A stretch of 64,000 nt of DNA. It comes from Plebeiibacterium sediminum. Its GTDB lineage: Bacteria; Bacteroidota; Bacteroidia; Bacteroidales; Marinilabiliaceae. A program made the translations under genes and the position numbers. Below are positions 53,459 through 61,905 of the stretch, in pieces. Where the stretch lies: the NCBI RefSeq assembly GCF_026013605.1, contig NZ_JAPDPJ010000010.1, positions 1 to 64,000 on the forward strand, given 5' to 3'. A model generated the notes under the pieces. It saw only the letters and a program-made list of their open reading frames with translations. It was not told where the DNA came from and did no database searches. Each line of letters begins with the position of its first letter. Position 1 is the first letter of the stretch.

Positions 53459-54787
53459 TTATTTACCTGATTGAATAAACCATTTCCATACTTCTTTGTA
53501 ACTTGACTTTTTACCATACATTAAAATCCCGGTACGATAAACTTTTCCTGCAAACCAGGTAAGTACAATAAATGATAAGGTTAAAATTCCCATTGATAAT
53601 ATGATTTCCCAGGTAGGAACATCAAATGGAATACGCGACATCATTACAACCGGGGATGTGAAAGGAATGATTGAAAACCAAAAAGCTACGCTTCCGTGTG
53701 GATTATTGAATGCCGCCATGGCAACATAAATGGATAATATTAATGGAAGAATGATTGGTGTTACAAATTGCTGTGTATCTGTTTCATTGTCTACGGCTGA
53801 ACCTACTGCTGCAAACAAAGTTGCATATACCAGATAACCTCCTATAAAATAGAATACAAATAAACCAATAATCCCAAATATGTTGGTGTCTGTAATTAAT
53901 CCTATAATATTATTAAATTGAGCGGCGGTATCAGCAGCATCAGGGGCTGATTGCATGCTCTGAGAGATTTCAATTCCCTGTGAAACCTGCTCTGGTGATG
54001 GGAAAATAAAACTTTGTAAAATAAATACCGCAATTAAGGATAATACAATCCACAAAGTAAATTGAGTAATCGCTACCAAACCGATACCAATAATCTTACC
54101 CATCATCAATTGAAAAGGTTTAACTGAGGAAATCATAACCTCAACAATACGATTGGTTTTTTCTTCAATAACACCTCTCATTACCTGAGTGCCGTATAAT
54201 AGTAAAAACATATACAGAAGGAATGCTGCTGCTATGCCAATGATTATTGAAATCGCGGCACTACTTTGTTTCTCTTCTCCAGCTTCATTAAAACGAATTG
54301 TTTGCAGATTAACATTTACATTGTTGATCTCCTTTATTTTTTCATTGAGATCTTCTATCTGAAAACTAGCTAATTTTTTATCTCTTAAATAACTATTTAT
54401 TTGATGTTTAATATTGTCTATGATGTTTATAGTTACTTGAGATTCTGAATACAATTGGATGGCTGATTTGTTTTGTAATAGATCCTCATTGATAACCACC
54501 AAAGCGTCAAAACCTTCTTTAAGTAACTGCTGTTTTTCAAGAGAATCTCCTGAATTTATGTATTCATATTTAATATGTTCTGTGCTTTTAAAGGTTGTAC
54601 TGTATAAGCCTGAATAGTCCTCAATTGCAATAACTTTATCGTCAGTATTTTCCTGAGTATTAAGATAAGTGACAAGAGATATTATGCCGGCAAATAAAAG
54701 AGGACTTAATAATGTCATTATGATAAAGCTCTTTTTTCGAACCCGGCTTAGATATTCTCTGTTTATGATGAGTAATATTTTATTCAT
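53459..54787 (-). CDS. ABC transporter permease, NatB/ABC-2 type
   Basis: 442 aa. One transmembrane segment near the N-terminus (about 20-42), a long extracytoplasmic domain (about 43-175), and five further membrane segments (about 178-200, 228-258, 300-328, 338-360, 392-414). GVIEEKTNRIVEVMISSVKPFQLMMGKIIG is characteristic of NatB/ABC2 exporters. It pairs with the ATPase gene 20 bp upstream. The substrate is unknown; Na+ export is suggested only by the family name. Confidence 0.9.
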   Translation of the reverse strand: MNKILLIINREYLSRVRKKSFIIMTLLSPLLFAGIISLVTYLNTQENTDDKVIAIEDYSGLYSTTFKSTEHIKYEYINSGDSLEKQQLLKEGFDALVVINEDLLQNKSAIQLYSESQVTINIIDNIKHQINSYLRDKKLASFQIEDLNEKIKEINNVNVNLQTIRFNEAGEEKQSSAAISIIIGIAAAFLLYMFLLLYGTQVMRGVIEEKTNRIVEVMISSVKPFQLMMGKIIGIGLVAITQFTLWIVLSLIAVFILQSFIFPSPEQVSQGIEISQSMQSAPDAADTAAQFNNIIGLITDTNIFGIIGLFVFYFIGGYLVYATLFAAVGSAVDNETDTQQFVTPIILPLILSIYVAMAAFNNPHGSVAFWFSIIPFTSPVVMMSRIPFDVPTWEIILSMGILTLSFIVLTWFAGKVYRTGILMYGKKSSYKEVWKWFIQSGK

Positions 54788-54807
54788 GATGTTTGCTTAG
54801 ATTGGTT

Positions 54808-55734
54808 TTATTGATTCTTGTTAGATAACTCAACTGCTTTAATGAAAACTTCATCCATCGCAGGTAAAATTTCATTTATTCCTGATATTTTAAAATCCTG
54901 AAGTAATAATGAAATCAGTTTATTGATGCTTTTATCTTCCTTTAAAAGGATAGTAGCATAATGATTTCTGTTTTTAACACCTAAGTCCTGAATGTCATAT
55001 GAACCATTGAGTTTTTCTTTAAACAAGTTTATATCTCCATCAAATTCAATGGCTACTTCATTGTTTTTATATTGTTGTTTAAGGTCATCAATATTTCCTT
55101 TAAGGATGGCTTTTGCTTTATTTACCAGGCATATATTATCACATACTGCCTCAACAGAACTCATATTATGAGTTGAAAATATAATTGTTGCACCTTTTTC
55201 TTTGAGATTTAGGATCTCTTCTTTTAACAGGTTTGCATTAATAGGGTCAAATCCACTAAATGGTTCATCAAATATTAACAATTCAGGTTCATGAAGTACA
55301 GTAACAATAAACTGAACCTTCTGTTGCATTCCTTTAGATAGCTCTTCCACCTTTTTATTCCACCATGCTCCAATTTCAAATTTCTCGAACCAATATTTTA
55401 ATTTGTGATAAGCATCTTGTTTCGACAGACCTTTTAAACGAGCCAGGTAAATGGCTTGTTCACCTACCTTCATTTTTTTATACAAACCTCTCTCTTCCGG
55501 AAGATAGCCGATATTATATATGTCAGATGATTTAATGGGCCTGCCCTTAAAAAGAATGGACCCTTCATCAGGCATGGTGATGTGGTTAATAATTCTGATG
55601 AATGTAGTTTTTCCTGCACCATTAGGACCTAATAAGCCTGTAATTTGGTTCTCAGGAATGTTGATGTCTACATGGTCAAGAGCAAGGTGATTGGCATATT
55701 TTTTAACCACCCCGGAAGCTTCAAGTAAGTTCAT
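54808..55734 (-). CDS. ABC transporter ATP-binding protein, NatA type
   Basis: 308 aa. Walker A GPNGAGKTT, Q-loop, signature LSKGMQQKVQ, Walker B LLIFDEPFSGFDP and switch His in FSTHNM. A C-terminal extension (about 215-308) is typical of the NatA/CcmA group with a regulatory domain. First gene of the operon; the -7-like TATTTTTG at 55765-55772 (minus) lies 31 bp upstream of the start. Confidence 0.93.
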   Translation of the reverse strand: MNLLEASGVVKKYANHLALDHVDINIPENQITGLLGPNGAGKTTFIRIINHITMPDEGSILFKGRPIKSSDIYNIGYLPEERGLYKKMKVGEQAIYLARLKGLSKQDAYHKLKYWFEKFEIGAWWNKKVEELSKGMQQKVQFIVTVLHEPELLIFDEPFSGFDPINANLLKEEILNLKEKGATIIFSTHNMSSVEAVCDNICLVNKAKAILKGNIDDLKQQYKNNEVAIEFDGDINLFKEKLNGSYDIQDLGVKNRNHYATILLKEDKSINKLISLLLQDFKISGINEILPAMDEVFIKAVELSNKNQ

Positions 55735-55764
55735 GTTAGTATAGTAATGTTAAAAATTTACACT

Positions 55765-55772
55765 CAAAAATA
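55765..55772 (-). promoter_or_regulatory. Candidate -7 promoter element of the ABC-Ppx-RR operon
   Basis: TATTTTTG on the minus strand, followed by AG, 31 bp before the ATPase start codon. No TTTG at the -33 position. Confidence 0.4.
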
Positions 55773-55873
55773 AGACAATAATTGTATTAACTCAGGTTTA
55801 ACATAAATATTATTGAAAACTATACTATTTCTAGGTAATAATCAGGTTGAATTTAGTGAAGTAAAAATTACTA

Positions 55874-56290
55874 TTACATTGCTGTTTTTGCTCGTCGAAT
55901 CAATGTAATACCGTATTCTTTTTCTATAAACAGGAAGTAATAATAGAGTTTATAGTTTAATTCCATGCCATAATCTATTGATTGTTCGTAATCAATTCTG
56001 GTTTGATAAAAGTCTCCGTATCTGATCGGGTTATCATGTCGGATACTCCATTCAGTTACATATTGATAATTCCAATTTTCATAATACTCCTGAGAATAAA
56101 ACTCCATGGAAGGTTGCATAGCTAAAAAACTATCAAATTTAATATCGAAGATGATCAAATCGTATTGTAAAGAATCTGATTCTGACTCTTCAATTTTAGG
56201 AAGAGAGGTTGTTTTTTCGGAGCTAACTTGTTTTGTTTGGCAAGAAACTAAAGTCAGTATTGTAATGGCAAGAAAAATAGAAGCTTTCAT
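55874..56290 (-). CDS. Small hypothetical lipoprotein, 138 aa
   Basis: ATG 56290 gives a clear lipoprotein signal (MKASIFLAITILTLVSC, Cys17); a GTG eight codons upstream is not favoured. The mature part is rich in Tyr, Glu and Asp (FYSQEYYENWNYQYVTEW), with no known motif. It is probably tethered in the periplasm or outer membrane. It stands between the ABC operon and carA. Family not recognised. Confidence 0.65.
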   Translation of the reverse strand: MKASIFLAITILTLVSCQTKQVSSEKTTSLPKIEESESDSLQYDLIIFDIKFDSFLAMQPSMEFYSQEYYENWNYQYVTEWSIRHDNPIRYGDFYQTRIDYEQSIDYGMELNYKLYYYFLFIEKEYGITLIRRAKTAM

Positions 56291-56344
56291 TTTTACATGG
56301 TTTTGGTTATACACATATAAAGTTAGTAAAATGAAAGCGATATG

Positions 56345-56377
56345 AAATAAAAAAAGCTCTGGAAAAACCAGAGCTTT
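56345..56377 (-). terminator. Terminator of carA (minus strand)
   Basis: AAAGCTCTGG (56353-56362) pairs with CCAGAGCTTT (56368-56377) across five A; on the minus strand a T run follows. It lies 12 bp after the carA stop. Confidence 0.85.
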
Positions 56378-56388
56378 ATATGATATAA

Positions 56389-57492
56389 TTACTTTTTGTA
56401 ATTTTCAATTAGTTGGATGAAATCATCAAACAGGAATTCAGTATCAGTTGGTCCACTTGATGCTTCAGGGTGAAATTGTGTTGAGAAAAATGGTTTTGTT
56501 TTATGGTAAATTCCTTCGTTACTATTGTCATTTACATTAACAAATAAAGGAGCCCAATCATTTTTTAACGACTCATTATCCAGAGCAAAACCATGGTTCT
56601 GTGATGTAATGTGGCAATTATTTGTGCCAACCTTAATTACCGGGTGGTTATGTGCTCTGTGTCCATATTTAAGTTTATATGTACTTCCACCTGATGCAAT
56701 TCCTAATAATTGGTTTCCTAAACAGATTCCAAAAATTGGTTTTCCTATTTCAATGGCTTTTTTAATGTTTTCAACAGTAGTCGCACAAACTTCCGGATTA
56801 CCCGGACCATTTGATAACATGATTCCGTCATAATCTTCCTGAGTAAAATCGTAATCCCAAGGTACAACAGTTACTGTAGTATCTCTTTTTAAAAGACAAC
56901 GTAAAATATTGTATTTAGCACCTGTATCAACTAAAACAACTTTATGTTTTCCGTTACCAAAAACCTTTTTTTCTTTAGTACTAACTTGAGCAACAAGATT
57001 ATCAGTATTTGGATCGTATTGTTCAATATCTTCATCATCGATTAGGATTTTACCTAACATTGAACCTTTTTCTCTTAGAACTTTAGTTAAGGCTCTTGTA
57101 TCGATATCAAAAATACCCGGAACTTCATTTTGAATCAACCATTCTCTTAATGAATTTTTCGCATTCCAGTGGCTGTATTCAAAAGAGTAGTCTGAAATTA
57201 TTAATCCTGAAATATGAATCTGATCTGATTCATAGAATAGAGGAATTCCATTTTCGTCTTTATCGTCTTTAGGAACTCCATAGTTTCCAATCAATGGATA
57301 GGTTGAAACTAGTATCTGACCTTTATATGATGGGTCAGTTAAACTTTCTGGATAACCTGTCATGGCAGTATTGAAAACAACCTCTCCTGCAACAGATTTA
57401 TGATATCCAAACGACTTTCCTTCAAAGATAGTTCCATCTTCGAGTACCAACTTAATTCCTTTTACTTCAGGCATAATATCAAGATAATCCAT
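56389..57492 (-). CDS. carA: Carbamoyl-phosphate synthase small subunit
   Basis: 367 aa. The N-terminal CPSase_sm domain (about 10-140; GYPESLTDPSYKGQ) is followed by a class I glutaminase with Cys in GICLGNQLLGIASGG and His-Glu in QFHPEASSGP. It delivers ammonia to CarB for carbamoyl phosphate used by both arginine and pyrimidine pathways. carB is not adjacent. The arginine cluster lies 3 kb away. ATG at 57492; an ATG six codons later is also possible. Confidence 0.95.
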   Translation of the reverse strand: MDYLDIMPEVKGIKLVLEDGTIFEGKSFGYHKSVAGEVVFNTAMTGYPESLTDPSYKGQILVSTYPLIGNYGVPKDDKDENGIPLFYESDQIHISGLIISDYSFEYSHWNAKNSLREWLIQNEVPGIFDIDTRALTKVLREKGSMLGKILIDDEDIEQYDPNTDNLVAQVSTKEKKVFGNGKHKVVLVDTGAKYNILRCLLKRDTTVTVVPWDYDFTQEDYDGIMLSNGPGNPEVCATTVENIKKAIEIGKPIFGICLGNQLLGIASGGSTYKLKYGHRAHNHPVIKVGTNNCHITSQNHGFALDNESLKNDWAPLFVNVNDNSNEGIYHKTKPFFSTQFHPEASSGPTDTEFLFDDFIQLIENYKK

Positions 57493-57858
57493 TATTTAAT
57501 GTGGATCAAAAATTAATATTTTAAAAATGTCCACTTATTAATTCGGGCGCAAAGTTAGTAAATATTTGTAATCCTGACGAATAAATTTACACTTCAAATG
57601 AATAAATATTAAATAAATTTTCACGTTGTGAATAAATATGCATAAAAATGAGGGTGTGAAGTAAAGTGTGTAGCTGTAATGGTCAGATAATTAGTGTGAT
57701 AATGAGACTTAGATAGAGCTCTGTTTGGGTTGATTTATATTGATGTTTTTATGTAATTTATAGATTATTATCATTTCAAGTTCTTAGCTATTTAATGGCT
57801 ATTCTATAGTGTATGTGCTAACTTTAATAATTGAGTGTAACATTAGTAGATATTTTGA
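57493..57858. promoter_or_regulatory. Regulatory intergenic region between carA and the PagL-like gene
   Basis: 366 bp between diverging genes. On the minus strand TAACTTTG (57550-57557) is a good -7 element about 57 bp upstream of carA. An inverted repeat TTCAC-GTT-GTGAA lies at 57620-57632, and an AATGAATAAATATT tract, loosely like an ARG box, just before it (57598-57610). On the plus strand TAACTTTA near 57819 may be the -7 element of the PagL-like gene. No gene is seen. Confidence 0.4.
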
Positions 57859-58932
57859 ATGTTAAGAATCACTTTTAAACATAAAATATTCTTTGTACTT
57901 GTTGGGGTGTTTATTCATTTTCAACTTGTTGGACAGTTATATACTGATACTCCATGGTATGTTTCTTTTAATAGAATAGATGGTGATTTTCAGGTTCATA
58001 CTGAAAAGCTGCAATATTTTAATGGCGTTAATCCGTATGGATTTGATATCGATGTAGGTAAATGGTTGTTGGCAAGTCAAATTAAAGAGCGATATGGGAT
58101 TTACTCAAAGTGGGGAATGCAGATTAGTTATGCAAATTTTAATCATAAAGATTTAGGTTATACTGTTAATTCCGTAATGTTTATTGAGCCACTCATTAAA
58201 GCCAGAGGAAAATTGCGGGTTTCATTAAAAACAGGAGCTGGTGTTGGTTATGTCAGTAATCCTTATCATAAAACAGATAATCCTTTTAATAAGGCATATA
58301 GTACAAAGTTTGTTTTTCCAATGCAAGGGAGTTTAAATGCTTATTACTTTATTAATAAACAGTTTGCAATACGTGCCTCTGGTTCATTCAGACATGTTTC
58401 AAACGGAGGGGTGAAGCAGCCAAATCTTGGAGTAAATTATATTGCGTATGGTTTGGGAGTAGAATATATTCTTCAAAAATATAATGTCAACCCGGTTAAT
58501 ACTATCAAGGCTAATAAGGAGAAGGAAAAAAGAACTGTTATACTTTTGGGTTATTCACAGAAAAGAGATACGCTGGCGATAGGAGCTGTTCATATCTTTA
58601 ATATAATACTCAATAGAAGTTTTCAAATATCAAGAAATACGGCTATCGTGTTGGGAGGATTAGTCGAATATCAACATATTCAAGATGCAGAAGTAATAAA
58701 TGAAAGATTGGGAATAGGACCTGTTATTGGAAATGAATTCTTTATCGGGGATATCCGCTTCGGACAGCAATTAGGAATTTATATATTAAAGCGAAACGAT
58801 GCTCCAACATTGCTTTTTCAAAATTATTATCTAAGATATTTATTAAAGCAGAATTGGGTAATTGGTGCTGATTTAAAAGTGCATGGTATAGATGCCGATT
58901 ATTTACTATTTCAATTAGGTTATGTGTTTTAA
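57859..58932 (+). CDS. PagL-like lipid A 3-O-deacylase/acyloxyacyl hydrolase family protein
   Basis: A 357-aa protein with a signal peptide (about 1-26). The middle contains FRHVSNGGVKQPNLGVNYIAYGLGVEY, which matches the catalytic His-x-Ser and following N-x-G of PagL; here they are His179 and Ser181. Strand-like segments fit an outer-membrane barrel. The length is about twice that of PagL (150-175 aa), and the second half (about 205-357) looks like a second set of strands. Likely removes an acyl chain from lipid A, or is a relative with another ester substrate. Confidence 0.78.
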   Translation: MLRITFKHKIFFVLVGVFIHFQLVGQLYTDTPWYVSFNRIDGDFQVHTEKLQYFNGVNPYGFDIDVGKWLLASQIKERYGIYSKWGMQISYANFNHKDLGYTVNSVMFIEPLIKARGKLRVSLKTGAGVGYVSNPYHKTDNPFNKAYSTKFVFPMQGSLNAYYFINKQFAIRASGSFRHVSNGGVKQPNLGVNYIAYGLGVEYILQKYNVNPVNTIKANKEKEKRTVILLGYSQKRDTLAIGAVHIFNIILNRSFQISRNTAIVLGGLVEYQHIQDAEVINERLGIGPVIGNEFFIGDIRFGQQLGIYILKRNDAPTLLFQNYYLRYLLKQNWVIGADLKVHGIDADYLLFQLGYVF

Positions 58933-58946
58933 ATAAAATAAAATAT

Positions 58947-58984
58947 AAAAGGCTGTCTGATGTTTCCCCCACAGACAGCCTTTT
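58947..58984. terminator. Bidirectional terminator between the PagL-like gene and gltA
   Basis: AAAAGGCTGTCTG (58947-58959) pairs perfectly with CAGACAGCCTTTT (58972-58984), with a 12-nt loop. Both strands show A/T tails, as needed for the convergent genes ending at 58932 and 59008. Confidence 0.9.
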
Positions 58985-59007
58985 CATTACCCAATCAACA
59001 AAAACAC

Positions 59008-60348
59008 TTATCTAGATTCCAAAGGAAGATAAGTAGATCGATCAATTACACACTTGTAAGCCGGACGAATAATTCTACGGCTTGAGAATGTAACCTCCTC
59101 TATGCGATGCGCTGCCCAGCCAGCAATACGGGCAACTGCAAATATCGGAGTATAAATTTCTTTAGGGATTTTAATACATTCGTATACAAATCCTGAATAA
59201 AAGTCAACGTTGGCGCAAATAACTTTTGCGTTTTCACCCTTAAAGTTATAAAAAACTTCCGGAGCTAGCTCTTCAATTAATGTATAAAGATTAAATTCAT
59301 CCATTCTACCTTTTTCTTCGGCCAGTTCTCTGGCTTTTTCCTTAAGCAATACTGCTCTTGGATCAGACAGCGTATAGATTGCATGACCAATACCATATAT
59401 CTTACCGGTATGATCAAATGCTTCTTTTCTTAATAATTTCGATAGATATTCAGAGACTTCTTTTTTGTCGGTCCAATCCTTAACATTTTCCTTGATGTTT
59501 TTCATCATGTCAATAACTTTAAGGTTGGCACCCCCATGCAATCCTCCTTTTAATGAGCCTAATGCAGAAGCTATTGCTGAATAGGTGTCTGTTTGAGCAG
59601 AACTAACAACTCTGGTTGTAAATGTTGAGTTGTTACCACCACCGTGTTCAGCATGAATTACTAATGATAAATCTAATAAATCGGCCTCAAGCTTTGTATA
59701 GTTTTTGCCTTTTAACATGTATAAAAAGTTTTCAGCAAGACTAAGGTGCTTTTGAGGGTGACGAATAACTAATGATTTACGTTGAAATGAATGACGCATT
59801 CCGTAATAGGCATAGGCAACAATAACAGGAAATTTAGCAATAAGACTAATTGCTTGTTTCATGAGGTTAACGTGGCTAAAATCTTCTGCATCTTCATCTT
59901 CTGCATATAATCCTAATACAGATCTGGCTAACATATTCATTACATCTCTTCCTCTTAATGATAAAATCATGTTTTTAGAGAAGAATGGAGGTAACTCACT
60001 TTGATCAGCAAGATATGTTGTGAAGTCAGATAATTCCTGTTGGCTTGGAAGCTGACCTGTTAACAACAGATATGCAGTTTCTTCGAAACCATGACGACCG
60101 GTAGATAGAAAACCTTTGGCAAGATCTTTTAGTTCGTAACCTCGATAGTAAAGTTCTCCCTCTCTAGGGACAAGTTTTCCGTCGATGTTATCGTAACCAA
60201 CAACATTACCAATATGGGTTAAACCAACCAATACCCCGGAAAAATCTGCATTACGCAGTCCCCTTTTGACACCATACTGGTCAAAAAGTTCTTTTTCAAT
60301 TTCACAGGATTGAACAGCTAGTTTAGCCAAGTTTTCCAATAATACCAT
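59008..60348 (-). CDS. gltA: Citrate synthase
   Basis: 446 aa, slightly longer than E. coli GltA. Active-site regions: HAEHGGGNNSTFTTRVV (His), GLHGGANLKV and GIGHAIYTLSDPRAVLLK (His), and RIAGWAAHRIEEV near the C-terminus. The N-terminal extension (ELFDQYGVKRGLRNADFSGVLVGLT) is typical of the citrate/2-methylcitrate synthases of Bacteroidales. It lies 16 bp after argH in the same direction and may be co-transcribed, linking 2-oxoglutarate supply to arginine synthesis. Confidence 0.93.
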   Translation of the reverse strand: MVLLENLAKLAVQSCEIEKELFDQYGVKRGLRNADFSGVLVGLTHIGNVVGYDNIDGKLVPREGELYYRGYELKDLAKGFLSTGRHGFEETAYLLLTGQLPSQQELSDFTTYLADQSELPPFFSKNMILSLRGRDVMNMLARSVLGLYAEDEDAEDFSHVNLMKQAISLIAKFPVIVAYAYYGMRHSFQRKSLVIRHPQKHLSLAENFLYMLKGKNYTKLEADLLDLSLVIHAEHGGGNNSTFTTRVVSSAQTDTYSAIASALGSLKGGLHGGANLKVIDMMKNIKENVKDWTDKKEVSEYLSKLLRKEAFDHTGKIYGIGHAIYTLSDPRAVLLKEKARELAEEKGRMDEFNLYTLIEELAPEVFYNFKGENAKVICANVDFYSGFVYECIKIPKEIYTPIFAVARIAGWAAHRIEEVTFSSRRIIRPAYKCVIDRSTYLPLESR

Positions 60349-60364
60349 ATTCTCTTTTCTTATA

Positions 60365-61699
60365 TTAATTTTTACTTAGTGATTGAATTGCATCTGCAAC
60401 CTTCTCAAAATTAAATGATTTGAGCAGGTTGTTCATTTTGTTTTTGACAGCATCATTACACAAATTTCCTATCGTTCCTTCATGGGTATGATTTACATCC
60501 AATTCAGGTTCAAATTTCCCATCTTCAATCAATCCTCCTATTTGCTTGTATGCGTCACGGAATGGAACTCCTTGTAAAACAAGTTTGTTTACTTCTTCAA
60601 CACTAAATGCATACTTATAAATTTCGTTACTAAGGATGTCTTTTTTTATGGTGATGTTATTAACCGCAAATGTGGCTAAATCCAAACAGCTGATTAAATC
60701 ATCAAATGCGGGTAAAAAGTTTTCCTTAATAAGTTGCAAATCACGAAAATAACCTGATGGTAAATTACCTGTTATCAAGGCTATTGTTCCAGGAAGTGAT
60801 TGAATTTGGTTGCATTTGGCTCTTATCAATTCAAAAACATCCGGATTCTTTTTGTGTGGCATAATGCTCGATCCTGTTGTTAATTCACCAGGTAGTGTTA
60901 AAAAGCCAAAATTCTGACTCATATATAAACAGGCATCCATAGCAAATTTACCAACTGTTTGAGCAACCGAACTTAATGCTGTTGCAACATTTCTTTCAGT
61001 TTTTCCTCTTCCCATTTGAGCATAAACAACATTGTAATTCATATTGTCGAAGCCTAAAAGGTCTGTTGTAAGCTGGCGGTTCAAAGGAAAACTACTTCCG
61101 TACCCAGCAGCTGCACCAAGAGGATTCTGATTTGAAATTCTCCAGGCTGCATTAAGCATAAACATATCATCAGTTAAGCTTTCTGCATAAGCACCAAACC
61201 ATAAGCCAAACGACGATGGCATGGCTACCTGCAGGTGCGTATATCCTGGTATTAAATAATCTTTATATTTTTCGCTTTGGGTTTGAAGAGCCTCAAAAAA
61301 CTCAACAACTCCATTAACTACTTCTTGTATTTTTGATCGAATAAACAGTTTAAGATCTAATAAAACCTGATCGTTTCTGGATCGTCCACTGTGTACTTTC
61401 TTGCCGATATCACCCAATCTCTGAGTAAGCATCATTTCAACCTGAGAATGCACATCTTCTATACCGTCTTCAATAACAAAATCTCCAGATAAAGTTTCTT
61501 TGTAGATGTTTGTTAATTCAGCAAGTAGTTTTTGCAGTTCTTCTTTCTCAAGTAATCCAACACTTTCAAGCATGGTAATATGAGCCATAGTTCCAAGCAC
61601 ATCAAATGGAGCTAAGTATAAATCCATTTCACGATCCTTCCCTACTGTAAAGCTTTCGATTTTATCGTTTACTTTTATGCCTTTATCCCAAAGTTTCAT
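60365..61699 (-). CDS. argH: Argininosuccinate lyase
   Basis: 444 aa. Aspartase/fumarase superfamily: GRSRNDQVLLDLKLF, PGYTHLQVAMPSSFG, and the signature GSSIMPHKKNPDVFEL with the catalytic Ser. Produces arginine and fumarate. It is preceded by a 206-bp gap with its own consensus promoter (61828-61859), and is followed by gltA. Slightly shorter than E. coli ArgH at both ends but with all three regions. Confidence 0.96.
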   Translation of the reverse strand: MKLWDKGIKVNDKIESFTVGKDREMDLYLAPFDVLGTMAHITMLESVGLLEKEELQKLLAELTNIYKETLSGDFVIEDGIEDVHSQVEMMLTQRLGDIGKKVHSGRSRNDQVLLDLKLFIRSKIQEVVNGVVEFFEALQTQSEKYKDYLIPGYTHLQVAMPSSFGLWFGAYAESLTDDMFMLNAAWRISNQNPLGAAAGYGSSFPLNRQLTTDLLGFDNMNYNVVYAQMGRGKTERNVATALSSVAQTVGKFAMDACLYMSQNFGFLTLPGELTTGSSIMPHKKNPDVFELIRAKCNQIQSLPGTIALITGNLPSGYFRDLQLIKENFLPAFDDLISCLDLATFAVNNITIKKDILSNEIYKYAFSVEEVNKLVLQGVPFRDAYKQIGGLIEDGKFEPELDVNHTHEGTIGNLCNDAVKNKMNNLLKSFNFEKVADAIQSLSKN

Positions 61700-61827
61700 T
61701 GTACATATTTTTCAAGGAGAAATTATAGTCGCATTTTGACGTACCTTTCTCAATGATGAAATTACCTTAAATAAAAAGAAGTCTTTTAAATTGTAAACTG
61801 CGTTAACTGTCTTCCTTATAATTGAGG

Positions 61828-61859
61828 CAAATATAAATTAATAAACTTATAAATTCAAA
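61828..61859 (-). promoter_or_regulatory. Consensus Bacteroidota promoter of argH (minus strand)
   Basis: Minus strand: TTTG (complement of 61856-61859), 20-bp spacer, TATATTTG (complement of 61828-61835). Exact match to both boxes. The transcript would start near 61821 with a leader of about 120 nt. Confidence 0.75.
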
Positions 61860-61876
61860 TTAAGTTGTGAAAAATA

Positions 61877-61888
61877 TGACATTTGTCA
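61877..61888. promoter_or_regulatory. 12-bp palindrome TGACATTTGTCA upstream of the argH promoter
   Basis: The same 12-mer as at 13537-13548 near metH; flanking bases also agree (ATGACATTTGTCA then C or T, AC). It lies about 17 bp upstream of the -33 box, between the stop of the argE-like gene and the promoter. Operator role inferred. Confidence 0.4.
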
Positions 61889-61905
61889 CACTTTTTAACT
61901 AATTG

